A stretch of DNA of 58,529 nt from assembly GCA_035354275.1 (NCBI GenBank), contig DAOQAU010000007.1, positions 1-58,529 of the forward strand, given 5' to 3'. This document shows, piece by piece, positions 1 to 8,366 of this stretch (within the stretch, counting starts at the first letter, position 1; every line of letters starts with the position of its first letter). This DNA is from DAOQAU01 sp035354275. Lineage in GTDB: Bacteria > Cyanobacteriota > Vampirovibrionia > Gastranaerophilales > Gastranaerophilaceae. The notes beneath the pieces are model-generated. The model was not told the DNA's origin. It saw only the letters and a list, made by a program, of their open reading frames with translations, and did no database searches. The position numbers and the translations under genes are program-made.

Positions 1-1364
1 TTTAAGGTCCGAGTGCAAGATTTCATCACGGGTTTTTATTGTTGCTCTTGTAATCCAGTTAAACCAGCCTTTTCCGTTTGAAACTTTATTATAATTTATA
101 AGTTTTTGCCCTGACATTTTTTCAAAACCGGCTGCGGCAAGTTTTGTAACAAAACCGCCAAATACAAGCCAGTTTAAAAAGCCTAAAGTGTCTTTTATTG
201 AAGCTTCTCTAAGTTCATTTTTGTCGCGGGCAGAAAATAATCTTGACATTATGGTAAGCCCATAGACAAGTTTAAACTGTTCTATTGTAGGAGTAAAACC
301 TTTAAATTGAAGTTTTCTGAAAATATCGCTGCCGCTTTTTCCTATTGTAGCTAAAGTGCCTAAAGCAAATGCCATTGCAGTTGCGCTTTTTAAAATTTTA
401 AAACCTAAAGATTTATCGGGCTCTCTTCCTTCAACACCGACAAAACCGCCTTTACCGGTTTTCTTTTTGGTCAGATACATATTGAAAGGCTGAACGCATA
501 TTCCGACAAAAACAGCCATGCCAAGCCCTAATAGTGCGGTTTTTGTATTAAGTGCCTTTAATCTTTTTATAAAAACATTATCTGCAAGAGAGGATGTTTT
601 AAATGTTTCAAGAATTTTAGGGCTTTTTGCCGCTCTTGCAAATTTATAAATATCATCAATTAAAGTATCCAAAGATAAAGCTTTTGTATCTAAATCTTTC
701 AAGCCATGCTCTATTGTAAATTTACTTTCTGCACCTGTATCACGAATTATAAGAGATNNNNNNNNNNTTTAATATATTGCTTTGATTCTTTACTTAATTT
801 GCCTTTTTCAAGTTCTTCCTTAAGTGTTTTTGCCACTTCTTGCTTTGATTCTTCAAGGCTTGTCCATCCGACTCTTTTCTTTTTATCAGGATTAAAACCT
901 CTTATTCTGTCTATAAGTTCATTCAAGTAACCGTCAATACCTTGACCGCCTTCGTTGTGATGTTTGTGCCAAAGTTCTGCCATGACATCAATGTTATCGC
1001 TATTTATAAACATCTTATTAACACCGACATTTGGAAATGCCTTGTTAAGTCCAAAGCCTAACAACGAAGCTGCAACAAGTCCGTAAGTCCCTATTAAAGT
1101 GTGATTTGTCGTACCTGACATTTCGCGACGCATTGTTTCAGCACCTGCTGCAGGTCCTCTTGTAAAATCAACAAGCGTTCTTGGAAGCACCATAGCCCCT
1201 ATATCTACAGCATTTGCACCCCAAGCTTTATTTGTGTCCAAAAATTTCCAGAAAACCTGAAAAGCACCGTCCACAGGCCCGCCAAATGAAACATCTCGGT
1301 GACGATAAGCGTTTCCGATTTGTTTTTGATTATTAAATTGTGTTTGGGGGATTTGTACTTTCAA
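1..1364 (-). CDS. Lineage-specific membrane protein, partial, interrupted by assembly gap
   Basis: I do not recognise a named family. The gene runs off the left edge (C-terminus missing) and is cut by the N run. Sequence before the gap and the open frame after it (756 to 1) are in different frames with 10 Ns, but both align by eye, in order, with the two halves of the neighbour at 1387-2955, so they should be one gene and the gap length is arbitrary. The N-terminal part carries VSFGG about 25 residues from a TTG start at 1364, which has an upstream AGGAAAA; a GTG at 1442 would overlap the neighbour by 56 nt and is less likely. Hydrophobic segments lie around SLLGFGLNKAF and LGLGMAVFVGI, followed by the family pattern QPFNMYLTKKKTGK and RLFSARDKNELREA. 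It lies 22 nt downstream of its paralogue on the same strand, so is probably co-transcribed. Function unknown. Confidence 0.7.
758..767. other. Assembly gap (10 N)
   Basis: Ten consecutive undetermined bases. The reading frame on the two sides does not match with 10 bases, although both sides belong to the same paralogous protein, so the true gap length is probably not 10. Confidence 0.95.
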
Positions 1365-1386
1365 ATTTTTTCCTATCGATTTTTTG

Positions 1387-2955
1387 TTAATTAGAAGTGA
1401 AAAAGGCTTTATATATTTTTTTGCTTGAGACTTTGTTTGCACTATTCATCATAAAATTGGGGTAATATTTTTTAATTGTTGCATTATCAACACCGGCTTT
1501 TTTTAAATCCTCCCGATGTTTTTTGTCGGTTTTTCCTCTGGTATAAAAAGGAATGAATATTCCCAATAACAACAAAGAAAAACCTATATTGCTAAGCTGG
1601 CATATTGCACGGTAATTTTTTGCGCCTTCCAAAACTTCGTGTGAAGACTTTAATTTTGTATCTTTTGCCCAGTGTAAGAATTTTTTAATAAGACCTTGGC
1701 TTTTATCGGGCTTGTCACTTAAATAATTCAAAAGCTTAATACCTTTTGTTTTTTCAATTATTGTCGCTGTTATTTTTGAAGCATAGTCTCCAAGGAAGTA
1801 AAGCCCTGAAAAAGTACCGATATCCCTTACGGTAGATTCCTTAAGCTCATCTTCATTTTCCGAAGAAGCAATTCTGCTTGAAAAAGTAGAAGCTGAAATT
1901 AATCTTGCCTGATTCATTGTAGGGAAAAGACCGCTAAACTGAAACATCTGCAGACTGGGCTTTTTAAGCATTGCAAGAAGCGCAACACCTATCATGGCAC
2001 CTACCGAAGCAATTTTGCCACTGAAGAGTTTCATTTTTTCTTCTGCGGTAAGTTCTTTATGCTCGGCTTCTTTGAAGTCTTTGTATATCGGAGCACCTTT
2101 TTTACCGGATATTTTAGAAGTAATCCACCTGTTTAAAGGCTGCATTGAAATTGCAAGCGGAATAATTATACTCAATCCAAGCACGCTTTTTGTGTTAACC
2201 AAACGTCTTGCGCTGTTTTTAAACCAGCTGAGATCTTTGGCTTGGGGGTTTTCAATCAACTCTTGCAATACTTTAGGAATATCACGCATCACAGAAGAAA
2301 GATTTTGACTGAAATATTTTCCGTCTTTGCTTCCTATTTTTATGTTTTCACTTATATGAGTTTGATTTGTAATGTGCCCGAAAGCCTCTTTTATAAGCTT
2401 TTTAACTGCTTTTGGATTTTTCTCGTTTACGGCTTGAGCCAAAAGTTTTACGCTTTTTTCAACTAAAGAATCATCATTAAATGACTTAAGAACTTCACCG
2501 TCTTTTCCGTGAATATCCTTTAAAAGGGTTTTTATTGTATCTTCTACTTTTGAAGTTCCTTCACCTTTTGCATTTTCCCAATAATGTGCAACCGTATTTA
2601 TAGTCTCTTCGTTTGCCCAACAAGAACCCATTTTTGTTTTGTTGCCCATAGTGACTTTTTCAAAAAGTTTTGCAATACCCAAAACAATAAAACTAGGTAA
2701 AAGGCAGTTTACAATAAGCCCCGAGGACTCCCTTCTGAAGGCTTCAAAGCCTGCAAAAATATTTGTTTTTGTTTCTCTTGCCGTTCTTGGAATAATGTCT
2801 GTTGAAAGATCCAGTACCGCAACATTCACCATGGGGTTTGTTTCGCAAACCTGTATTCCTCTTAATATCGCATCGCCAAGCCCCCCGAATTGTGGGTTTT
2901 TACTTGGGGTTGATATCTTTTTATTAATGCTATTAGTGTTAATTTTTTCTATCAT
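1387..2955 (-). CDS. Lineage-specific two-half membrane protein with N-terminal PQFGG motif
   Basis: Unrecognised protein of about 522 residues. From the ATG at 2955 (a TTG two codons upstream is the alternative) it has an Asn/Ser/Lys-rich leader, then PQFGG at residues 21-25, a block IIPRTARETKTNIF followed by FEAFRRESSG and a hydrophobic segment (LLPSFIVLGIAKLF), a soluble Lys-rich stretch, a second hydrophobic segment ending in MQPLNRWITSKISGKK, a third (GAMIGVALLAMLKK), then RIASSENEDELKES, and a last one (GFSLLLLGIFIPFY) before a basic tail. The order motif, PR..RRE.SG, membrane, QP.N..T.K, SR..S..R/E.E.E is shared with the downstream gene and, divided between two genes, with 6383-8315. 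No catalytic motif is visible. Probably a multi-pass inner-membrane protein; function unknown. Confidence 0.75.
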   Translation of the reverse strand: MIEKINTNSINKKISTPSKNPQFGGLGDAILRGIQVCETNPMVNVAVLDLSTDIIPRTARETKTNIFAGFEAFRRESSGLIVNCLLPSFIVLGIAKLFEKVTMGNKTKMGSCWANEETINTVAHYWENAKGEGTSKVEDTIKTLLKDIHGKDGEVLKSFNDDSLVEKSVKLLAQAVNEKNPKAVKKLIKEAFGHITNQTHISENIKIGSKDGKYFSQNLSSVMRDIPKVLQELIENPQAKDLSWFKNSARRLVNTKSVLGLSIIIPLAISMQPLNRWITSKISGKKGAPIYKDFKEAEHKELTAEEKMKLFSGKIASVGAMIGVALLAMLKKPSLQMFQFSGLFPTMNQARLISASTFSSRIASSENEDELKESTVRDIGTFSGLYFLGDYASKITATIIEKTKGIKLLNYLSDKPDKSQGLIKKFLHWAKDTKLKSSHEVLEGAKNYRAICQLSNIGFSLLLLGIFIPFYTRGKTDKKHREDLKKAGVDNATIKKYYPNFMMNSANKVSSKKIYKAFFTSN

Positions 2956-3257
2956 TTTCAAATTTTAAACCGATACACACTACAATGATAACAGTTTGAT
3001 GCCTATTTTAAAAGTGCTGAATTTTAAAAATTGCCTAAAAAAGTCCTTTTGTAAAGTTTATATTAAGACAAATTTTGAATAATTTTCTAAAAATAGAACA
3101 CTTTAAAAAGGTTTCTAACTTTTGAACTAAAAAACGATAAAAATAAAAAACTAAAAATACCAAATAACAGATTTTTTAATGAGCAAATTTTTGTAAATTT
3201 TTGTTAAGAGAAATAGAGCCCCCACCTGAATTCAAATAAAAACAAGGGGATTATTTG
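2956..3257. other. AT-rich intergenic region, nothing recognised
   Basis: About 300 bases of very AT-rich sequence between two minus-strand genes. I see no convincing hairpin with a T run, no RNA gene and no ORF with coding character. It should contain the promoter of the minus-strand gene ending at 1387, but I could not single out a clear -35/-10 pair. Confidence 0.5.
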
Positions 3258-4802
3258 TCAATTTTTTAATAAACGGATGTATTCTTTTTTAAGAAAATCT
3301 TTTCCTGGCGGAATTTGAATAAAATCCCATGGCAAAATTTCTTCTGAATTATACTCTCTTAAAGCGTAAAAATCACTATCGGGCAATAATTTTTTCTTAA
3401 CAAACTCTCTGTAAGAAGATTTAAACGCACCGATGTTGCCGCCCAGTTCATAAACTCTAACCAGATAATCTGTTAAATCTCTTGAGCCTCTGGATAAAAG
3501 CGTTTGCCAGTAATCCCATTTCGGGCTTGAAAAACGGGCTTTTATGCCGAGTTTGTGAAACTCTTTTTTAAGATAATTTATTTTTTTCTCAAGAGTTTTT
3601 GTATCATCTCTTTTGCACCATTGAAAAGGCGTATGGGGTTTAGGCACAAAAGAATTAAAACTGAAAGTCAGGTCAAATCCTTTATTTTCGGCTTTAAGTT
3701 TTTTGGCAAGATTAACGGTTTCAATCAAATCTTCTTTTGTTTCTGTCGGTAACCCTATCATTGCATATATTTTTAGACCTTTAAGCCCGTTTTGCCTTGC
3801 CGTTTTTGCTGTTTGAAGGATTTGTTCTTCACTCAGGTTTTTATTAATTACTTTCCTGAGCCTTTCACTTCCTGCTTCAATAGCGATAGTTGTATTTTTT
3901 TGACCGCATTTTACAAGGGTTTTAACGACATTCGGGGCTATCGAGTCTGCTCTGAGGGAAGAAACGCTCATTTCAATTTTTTTATCGGAGGCTTTAATTG
4001 AAATATATTCGCATATTTCCGTAAATCTTGGGTGTGCACTTATTAATGCGCCCAAAAGTGCTATTTTATCGGTATTTTCAAGCCCTAAATCGATTGTGTT
4101 AATAATTTCTTCATATTCAATGAATCTTGCGGGAAGATTTAAGTATGAGGCAAGGCAAAAACCGCATCTGTTGGAACATCCGCGGGCTATTTCTATTATA
4201 AAAGTGTTTTTGAAAAAACTTTTTTCGCTTAAAATCGGTGTAGAAATGCACTGAGAAAGTTCACAATGGGATTTTTTAACAAACTTTTGTTTTAAAGAAG
4301 GAACGTAAATCCCTTCAATTTCAGAAAGTTTTTCCAGTATTTTGGCTTTTTCAAGTGATTTATTTTCCTTGCAGACCTGAATTGCTTTTATATTCGTTTG
4401 CTCGCCGTCACCTATTATGATGAAGTCAAAAAACTCGCAAAACGGTTCAGGATTAGCACTTAAAACGGGCCCTCCGCCAAAAACCAACGGATGAGAAGAA
4501 TTTCTGTCTTTTGCCTTAAAAGGAATTTTGTATTTTTGGAGTATTTTAAAAATATTCAAAAAATCCAAATCAAAAGAAAATGAAAAACCGATTAAGTTAA
4601 TATCTTTTATCATTAAAGAAGTCTTTTTAGTATCTGTACAAACCATCTCCACATTAACATCTTCAACCTCGTCAATGGTTTTAAAAAGCCACATGTAACC
4701 CAAGGAGGACAGGGCAAAAGAATAAATACCGGGAAACGCCATCCATACATTAAAATTTGTTTGTTTATTTTTTAATCTGTTATATAAAAATTTTTCGCTC
4801 AT
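3258..4802 (-). CDS. B12-binding-domain radical SAM protein
   Basis: 514 residues. The N-terminal half looks like a cobalamin-binding-type Rossmann domain (VFGGGPVLSANPEP and FIIGDGEQ are typical of this subgroup), and the radical SAM core carries the cluster motif CSNRCGFC near residue 210, preceded by IIEIARG. Further radical SAM landmarks are IEAGSERLRKVINK and GLKIYAMIGLPTET. The architecture resembles the radical SAM proteins that in some bacteria are fused or paired with a DUF2344 partner (TIGR03960-like), but no such partner is seen here and the substrate cannot be told. The ATG start overlaps the stop of the upstream exporter gene by 4 nt (ATGA type), which suggests translational coupling. 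High confidence in the superfamily, low in the exact role. Confidence 0.88.
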   Translation of the reverse strand: MSEKFLYNRLKNKQTNFNVWMAFPGIYSFALSSLGYMWLFKTIDEVEDVNVEMVCTDTKKTSLMIKDINLIGFSFSFDLDFLNIFKILQKYKIPFKAKDRNSSHPLVFGGGPVLSANPEPFCEFFDFIIIGDGEQTNIKAIQVCKENKSLEKAKILEKLSEIEGIYVPSLKQKFVKKSHCELSQCISTPILSEKSFFKNTFIIEIARGCSNRCGFCLASYLNLPARFIEYEEIINTIDLGLENTDKIALLGALISAHPRFTEICEYISIKASDKKIEMSVSSLRADSIAPNVVKTLVKCGQKNTTIAIEAGSERLRKVINKNLSEEQILQTAKTARQNGLKGLKIYAMIGLPTETKEDLIETVNLAKKLKAENKGFDLTFSFNSFVPKPHTPFQWCKRDDTKTLEKKINYLKKEFHKLGIKARFSSPKWDYWQTLLSRGSRDLTDYLVRVYELGGNIGAFKSSYREFVKKKLLPDSDFYALREYNSEEILPWDFIQIPPGKDFLKKEYIRLLKN

Positions 4803-5827
4803 TCTTGTCCGTTATTAACTGTTTTCAAGTATATTTCATCAAATAGTACGCAGATTATGGCTGCAATAGCAGGTGCCAAAATTACACCCCAAACCCCCAA
4901 AAATTGTGCTGCAACAAGCAGCGAAAAGATTATTACAAGCGGATGCAAATCCAAAAAACGCCCAAAAACAACCGGCCTTACAAGATTATTCGATACCCAC
5001 TGAGCTGCCAAAAACGCAAAAATAACAAGGGCAATTCCAACCGGTCCCATTTGATAGCACATTATCAAACAAAGCCCTAACGCAATGGTAGGCCCGATAA
5101 TCGGTATAATGTCTAAAACCCCTGTTATCAAACCTAAAAGCAGTGCATAATCTACTTTTATTAAAAACAATGCTACTGCGGTAATTAAACCTATTGCAAT
5201 CATATTCAAAATTTGGGCTATAACATATCCGCCGACTTTATGAGAAATATTTTGTGAAATTAAATCTGCTCTTTCTTTTATCTTATCGGGGAAAATACTT
5301 ATAAAACTCTTTTTAATTTCGTCTTTGTCTGCCAAAAGATAAAATACAATCATAAATATTGCAAGCAAAAAGATTATACCCTGAGTAATCCCCAACGTTA
5401 AATTTATTGACTGATTCACAACCCCGCTTGCAAAAGGCGAAGAAGATTTTACTATTGATTCAAAATTCAGAAACTCCGAAAGCTTATGTCCGTAAAATTC
5501 ATGCGTCATTGTAAAATCTTCAAGTAATTTCAATTGCGCAGGTAATGCATTTACAAAGCCTTTAATTTGTTCAATCGCTACCAATACAATCGGAACAAAG
5601 CATGCAAACGAAATTATTATAGTTCCAAAAAGTACAATGCTTGTTGCTAAAGACCTTTTTATTTTCTTAGAAAGCCTGTCAACAAGCGGATTAAGAGAAC
5701 ATGCGATTATGTAAGATGCAAAAAATAACATTGCTATTGCTTTTATCTGCGAAATAAATGTAAGCGTAATTAAAATTAAAATAAAAAATATTACGTTTTT
5801 TGTCGTCATGTATTCCTGAAAAATCAT
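4799..5827 (-). CDS. AI-2E family (PerM-type) transporter
   Basis: 342 residues, an inner-membrane protein with about seven or eight hydrophobic segments in the AI-2E/PerM layout: two or three N-terminal helices (IIACSLNPLVDRLSKK is the usual first loop), a large extracytoplasmic amphipathic region (residues 100-130), and the C-terminal signature GVLDIIPIIGPTIALG followed by VRPVVFGRFLDLHPLV, which is very characteristic. Members export small molecules or ions; the AI-2 role is proven only for a few. The ATG is preceded by TAAGGAG at good spacing. The gene ends inside the first codons of the radical SAM gene and starts 11 nt after the MshEN-like gene, so the three probably form one operon. 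Confidence 0.9.
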   Translation of the reverse strand: MIFQEYMTTKNVIFFILILITLTFISQIKAIAMLFFASYIIACSLNPLVDRLSKKIKRSLATSIVLFGTIIISFACFVPIVLVAIEQIKGFVNALPAQLKLLEDFTMTHEFYGHKLSEFLNFESIVKSSSPFASGVVNQSINLTLGITQGIIFLLAIFMIVFYLLADKDEIKKSFISIFPDKIKERADLISQNISHKVGGYVIAQILNMIAIGLITAVALFLIKVDYALLLGLITGVLDIIPIIGPTIALGLCLIMCYQMGPVGIALVIFAFLAAQWVSNNLVRPVVFGRFLDLHPLVIIFSLLVAAQFLGVWGVILAPAIAAIICVLFDEIYLKTVNNGQE

Positions 5828-5838
5828 CTGTAAACTCC

Positions 5839-6078
5839 TTACTGCTTAATATTTTTATCTATCTCTTCCTGAACAAACAATGCCTGATTAATATCGGTCT
5901 GTGTCACAATCTTCATTCCCAAAAGAATTTCACCAAGCTGTATATCTTCAAATTTTTGGATATCAAGTGCCATTCCCAAATGCACAAGACTTAATTTCCC
6001 ACTTTGCATAAGGATTTCACCGATTTTTTGATGAATTTGAATATCAGACCATTCATTAATATCATATAAATTCTTCAT
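5839..6078 (-). CDS. Stand-alone MshEN / T2SSE-N-like mini-protein
   Basis: 79 residues made almost entirely of two copies of a half-motif: IGEILMQSGKLSLVHLGMAL, then eight residues later LGEILLGMKIVTQTDINQAL, each followed by a glutamine. This is the pattern (LGE.L...G......L..AL..Q, twice) of the N-terminal domain of GspE/PilB/MshE secretion ATPases, which in MshE binds c-di-GMP. Here the domain stands alone, with no ATPase attached. The first copy lacks the arginine of the usual R-L-G start, so ligand binding is uncertain. No Shine-Dalgarno is visible; a TATAAT sits only six bases before the ATG, so the message could be nearly leaderless. First gene of the apparent operon with the AI-2E exporter. 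Confidence 0.7.
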   Translation of the reverse strand: MKNLYDINEWSDIQIHQKIGEILMQSGKLSLVHLGMALDIQKFEDIQLGEILLGMKIVTQTDINQALFVQEEIDKNIKQ

Positions 6079-6382
6079 GAAAATATTATAACAGAATTAT
6101 TTAAAATTAATACCAAATGAAAACTTAATACTACCCAATGTTAGTATTATTTGTAAATAAATGTATAAAATAACCCTCAAAGGGGTTGTGCCGAAATAAA
6201 ATAACAAGTATACTTAGTACACTTATTCTTTTCTACTACAAATGTAAAATTTCGTAAAGATGAAGGAATAACATGGCAATTAATACCCTAAGCAAACCCT
6301 TTATTTAAATATAAGCAATAGTGTGCTGTTGCCGACATGTGTAAAGATTATAGGTATCTTCGGAGAAGGTTAATTACATTAG
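6079..6382. other. Intergenic region between divergent genes
   Basis: About 300 bases separating the minus-strand operon and the plus-strand pair. It must hold two divergent promoters; a TATAAT lies at the left end for the minus strand. The only structured element I can point to is the near-perfect inverted repeat at 6206-6224. No ORF or recognised RNA is seen. Confidence 0.4.
6206..6224. promoter_or_regulatory. 19-bp near-perfect inverted repeat, possible operator
   Basis: AAGTATACT-T-AGTACACTT: the two 9-base arms match at 8 of 9 positions around a central T. It lies between divergent genes, where a dimeric repressor could act on both. No regulator can be assigned and the match could be chance in AT-rich DNA. 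Confidence 0.2.
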
Positions 6383-7402
6383 ATGAACGTTAATTCAATT
6401 AAAAATTATGATTTTAAAAATCATACTAATATTTCATTAAATGCCCCTTTAAAAAACGGTGCTTCCAAATCTAAAATTTCTTTTAAAGGCGGAGAATATA
6501 ATTTGGCTAATATGATGGGTCTTATTGAAGGACTGGGTTTTTTTGGTGCCTTTTTTATCATAGATAGCCTTAGTCTGATTACACCTAGAATTGTTGTCGG
6601 TTTAAACCGAGACAAAGATAAATTAGGACACTTAAATTACAAAGCAGGAGCCGAAGAAGCCGGAAGAGAAGTTCTTTCCGGTCCCAGCATGTTTTTAATT
6701 CCTATAGGAATTTTTGAAGTCGTAAGAAGAACTGCTGCTGCTTCTAAAATCCCAAAAAATACTATGAAAGTTTTATTTGAACATACAAAACAAACTTTAA
6801 AGGGGCTTGGCGATACTTCTTTGCTGTCAAATAAAAAAGAATTCAGTGAAAAATTTGCACAACAGTTATTTGATAAAGCATTTGGTGAATTTGACTTAGG
6901 CGATAAAGCCGCTCAATTCAAAAAACGTTTTACAACAAGGCTTGTTTGGTGCGCAAATTCAACAAGCGATAAAAAAAGCTTCAAGAAAAATATGGCGGCA
7001 TTTGAAAAAATAATATCTGAAATTAATAATTCAAACCGCTCTAAAACTCCGATTCACCCAAAAATAATTGATATAGGCGACAATGTAAAAGTAAGAGCAA
7101 AAGACTTATTTGAAGACTTCAGACATTATTCAAGCGATATAATTACAAAAATTTCAAAACGTAAATGGATAGATGATGCTTCTAAAAGCCTTAAAAAAGA
7201 GGCTGTTAACTGGACTGATAACATGAAAAAAATCAGGCTAAGTTTGCGCTTTGGAGCTTGTGTAGCATCCTTCTTTGCCGTAGGGGCGTTTTTAATTCAC
7301 CTGCCAAAACTTTATCAAGTTAGCAAAGATTCTTCTCCGGCAGAAGAAAGTGCTAAACGCGCAAGCTTAGAAAAATCAAAAGGAGGGACTAATGCAAGTT
7401 AG
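6383..7402 (+). CDS. Lineage-specific membrane protein, N-terminal-half paralogue, with ISFKG motif
   Basis: 339 residues, no named family. ISFKG sits at residues 32-36 after an Asn/Lys-rich leader. It is followed by a hydrophobic segment (EGLGFFGAFFIIDSLSLITP), then PRIVVGLNRD, GREVLSGPSMFLIPIGIFEV (second hydrophobic segment), a long charged region, and a third hydrophobic segment (GACVASFFAVGAFLI) near the C-terminus. By eye this reproduces the first half of the 522-residue protein at 1387-2955, ending just after its middle membrane segment. The stop overlaps the next gene by 11 nt; that gene resembles the second half. The ATG has GGAGAAGG upstream, at a rather long spacing of 13 nt. Probably acts together with its partner in the membrane; function unknown. 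Confidence 0.7.
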   Translation: MNVNSIKNYDFKNHTNISLNAPLKNGASKSKISFKGGEYNLANMMGLIEGLGFFGAFFIIDSLSLITPRIVVGLNRDKDKLGHLNYKAGAEEAGREVLSGPSMFLIPIGIFEVVRRTAAASKIPKNTMKVLFEHTKQTLKGLGDTSLLSNKKEFSEKFAQQLFDKAFGEFDLGDKAAQFKKRFTTRLVWCANSTSDKKSFKKNMAAFEKIISEINNSNRSKTPIHPKIIDIGDNVKVRAKDLFEDFRHYSSDIITKISKRKWIDDASKSLKKEAVNWTDNMKKIRLSLRFGACVASFFAVGAFLIHLPKLYQVSKDSSPAEESAKRASLEKSKGGTNAS

Positions 7403-8315
7403 AAATATCTCTCCTGAGATTATCAATAAAAATATCAACAAAACAAGCCAAAACCCAAGTTTTGGAAATATTCTGACAAAATCACGCAAAGCCGTTTTGG
7501 ACTTATTCGAACCCGGAAGAGCCGGTGAAATGGGTATGAAGTTGTTTGTTATAAATGCTTACGTATTCTTGCTCAGTGGAAGACTTTTGAGTTCTCGCGA
7601 CAAAAAAGGTGAAAAAACTCAGAAAGAAACTGCAATGGATTATATCCGTAACAACAACGAAAAAAGAGAAACAATCATAAGAGACGTCCCAACAATTCTT
7701 CTTGCCGTAATGGGAGTTCCTTGGATAGAAAAATTTGTCTCTAAAAGATTACAAAAATCCCAAGGTTTTGCAATACATGACATTCAAAAAGATAAGTTGG
7801 GCAATATTATTCCAAAGTATCAAGTCGGCGACTGGTATATATTTGATAAAAACTTAAAAACCGGCTTCAAAGGTTTTACCCAAAGATTAGCCGATATGGG
7901 CGGAAATTTGCACAAAATTTATTCTCATTTAGATGAAGGCATAAAAGATAAAATCAAAGGCTTTAGCTTACAAAACGATGAATTTATGAATCAACTTTTT
8001 GCAGATAAAGAGTTAACTAAAGAAGTTGAAACAGCATTTTCAAACCCCGGCAACAAAGCTTTCAGGCAAGCAGGATTTCTTAAAGCCCTTCCTAAAGTCT
8101 TCGGCTTTGTCTCAACACTGTTGCTGATAGGAATACTTATTCCAAAATTCAATATTTTTATAACAGAAATGCTTCATAAAGGCAAAAAACAAGAAGTTGC
8201 TCAAGAAAACAAAGATAACAATCAAAAGCCGGCTGAACAAAAACAAACTTCAACAAATCTGTTGGAACATGCTAAAAATAATTCAAATACATCTAATGTA
8301 AAACCAAACATATAA
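7392..8315 (+). CDS. Lineage-specific membrane protein, C-terminal-half paralogue, with PSFGN motif
   Basis: 307 residues. PSFGN at residues 22-26 again follows an Asn-rich leader. Then come a hydrophobic segment with FVINAYVFLLSGRLLSSRD, the stretch PTILLAVMGVPWIEKFVSKR, a soluble middle region, and a C-terminal hydrophobic segment (FVSTLLLIGILIPKFNIFI) with a Lys/Gln-rich tail. RLLSSRDKKGEKTQKE parallels RLFSARDKNELREA in the gene at the left edge and RIASSENEDELKES in 1387-2955, so this looks like the second half of those proteins made as a separate chain. Good Shine-Dalgarno (AAAGGAGGG), 11-nt overlap with the upstream partner, and an intrinsic terminator directly downstream close a two-gene operon. 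Confidence 0.72.
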   Translation: MQVRNISPEIINKNINKTSQNPSFGNILTKSRKAVLDLFEPGRAGEMGMKLFVINAYVFLLSGRLLSSRDKKGEKTQKETAMDYIRNNNEKRETIIRDVPTILLAVMGVPWIEKFVSKRLQKSQGFAIHDIQKDKLGNIIPKYQVGDWYIFDKNLKTGFKGFTQRLADMGGNLHKIYSHLDEGIKDKIKGFSLQNDEFMNQLFADKELTKEVETAFSNPGNKAFRQAGFLKALPKVFGFVSTLLLIGILIPKFNIFITEMLHKGKKQEVAQENKDNNQKPAEQKQTSTNLLEHAKNNSNTSNVKPNI

Positions 8316-8320
8316 TCTTA

Positions 8321-8346
8321 AGGCGGCGCAAAGATTTGCGCCGCCT
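8321..8346. terminator. Intrinsic terminator, probably bidirectional
   Basis: AGGCGGCGCAAA / TTTGCGCCGCCT stem with a 2-base loop, followed on the plus strand by a T-rich run. It lies between the convergent ends of the membrane-protein pair and metK and can serve both. Confidence 0.85.
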
Positions 8347-8366
8347 CTTTTTATTTTTTAAACTAT

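Noticed and set aside
747..757. Separate short gene ending just past the N gap
   Set aside because: Residues read through Ns are meaningless; comparison with the paralogue shows the protein continues after the gap in another frame.
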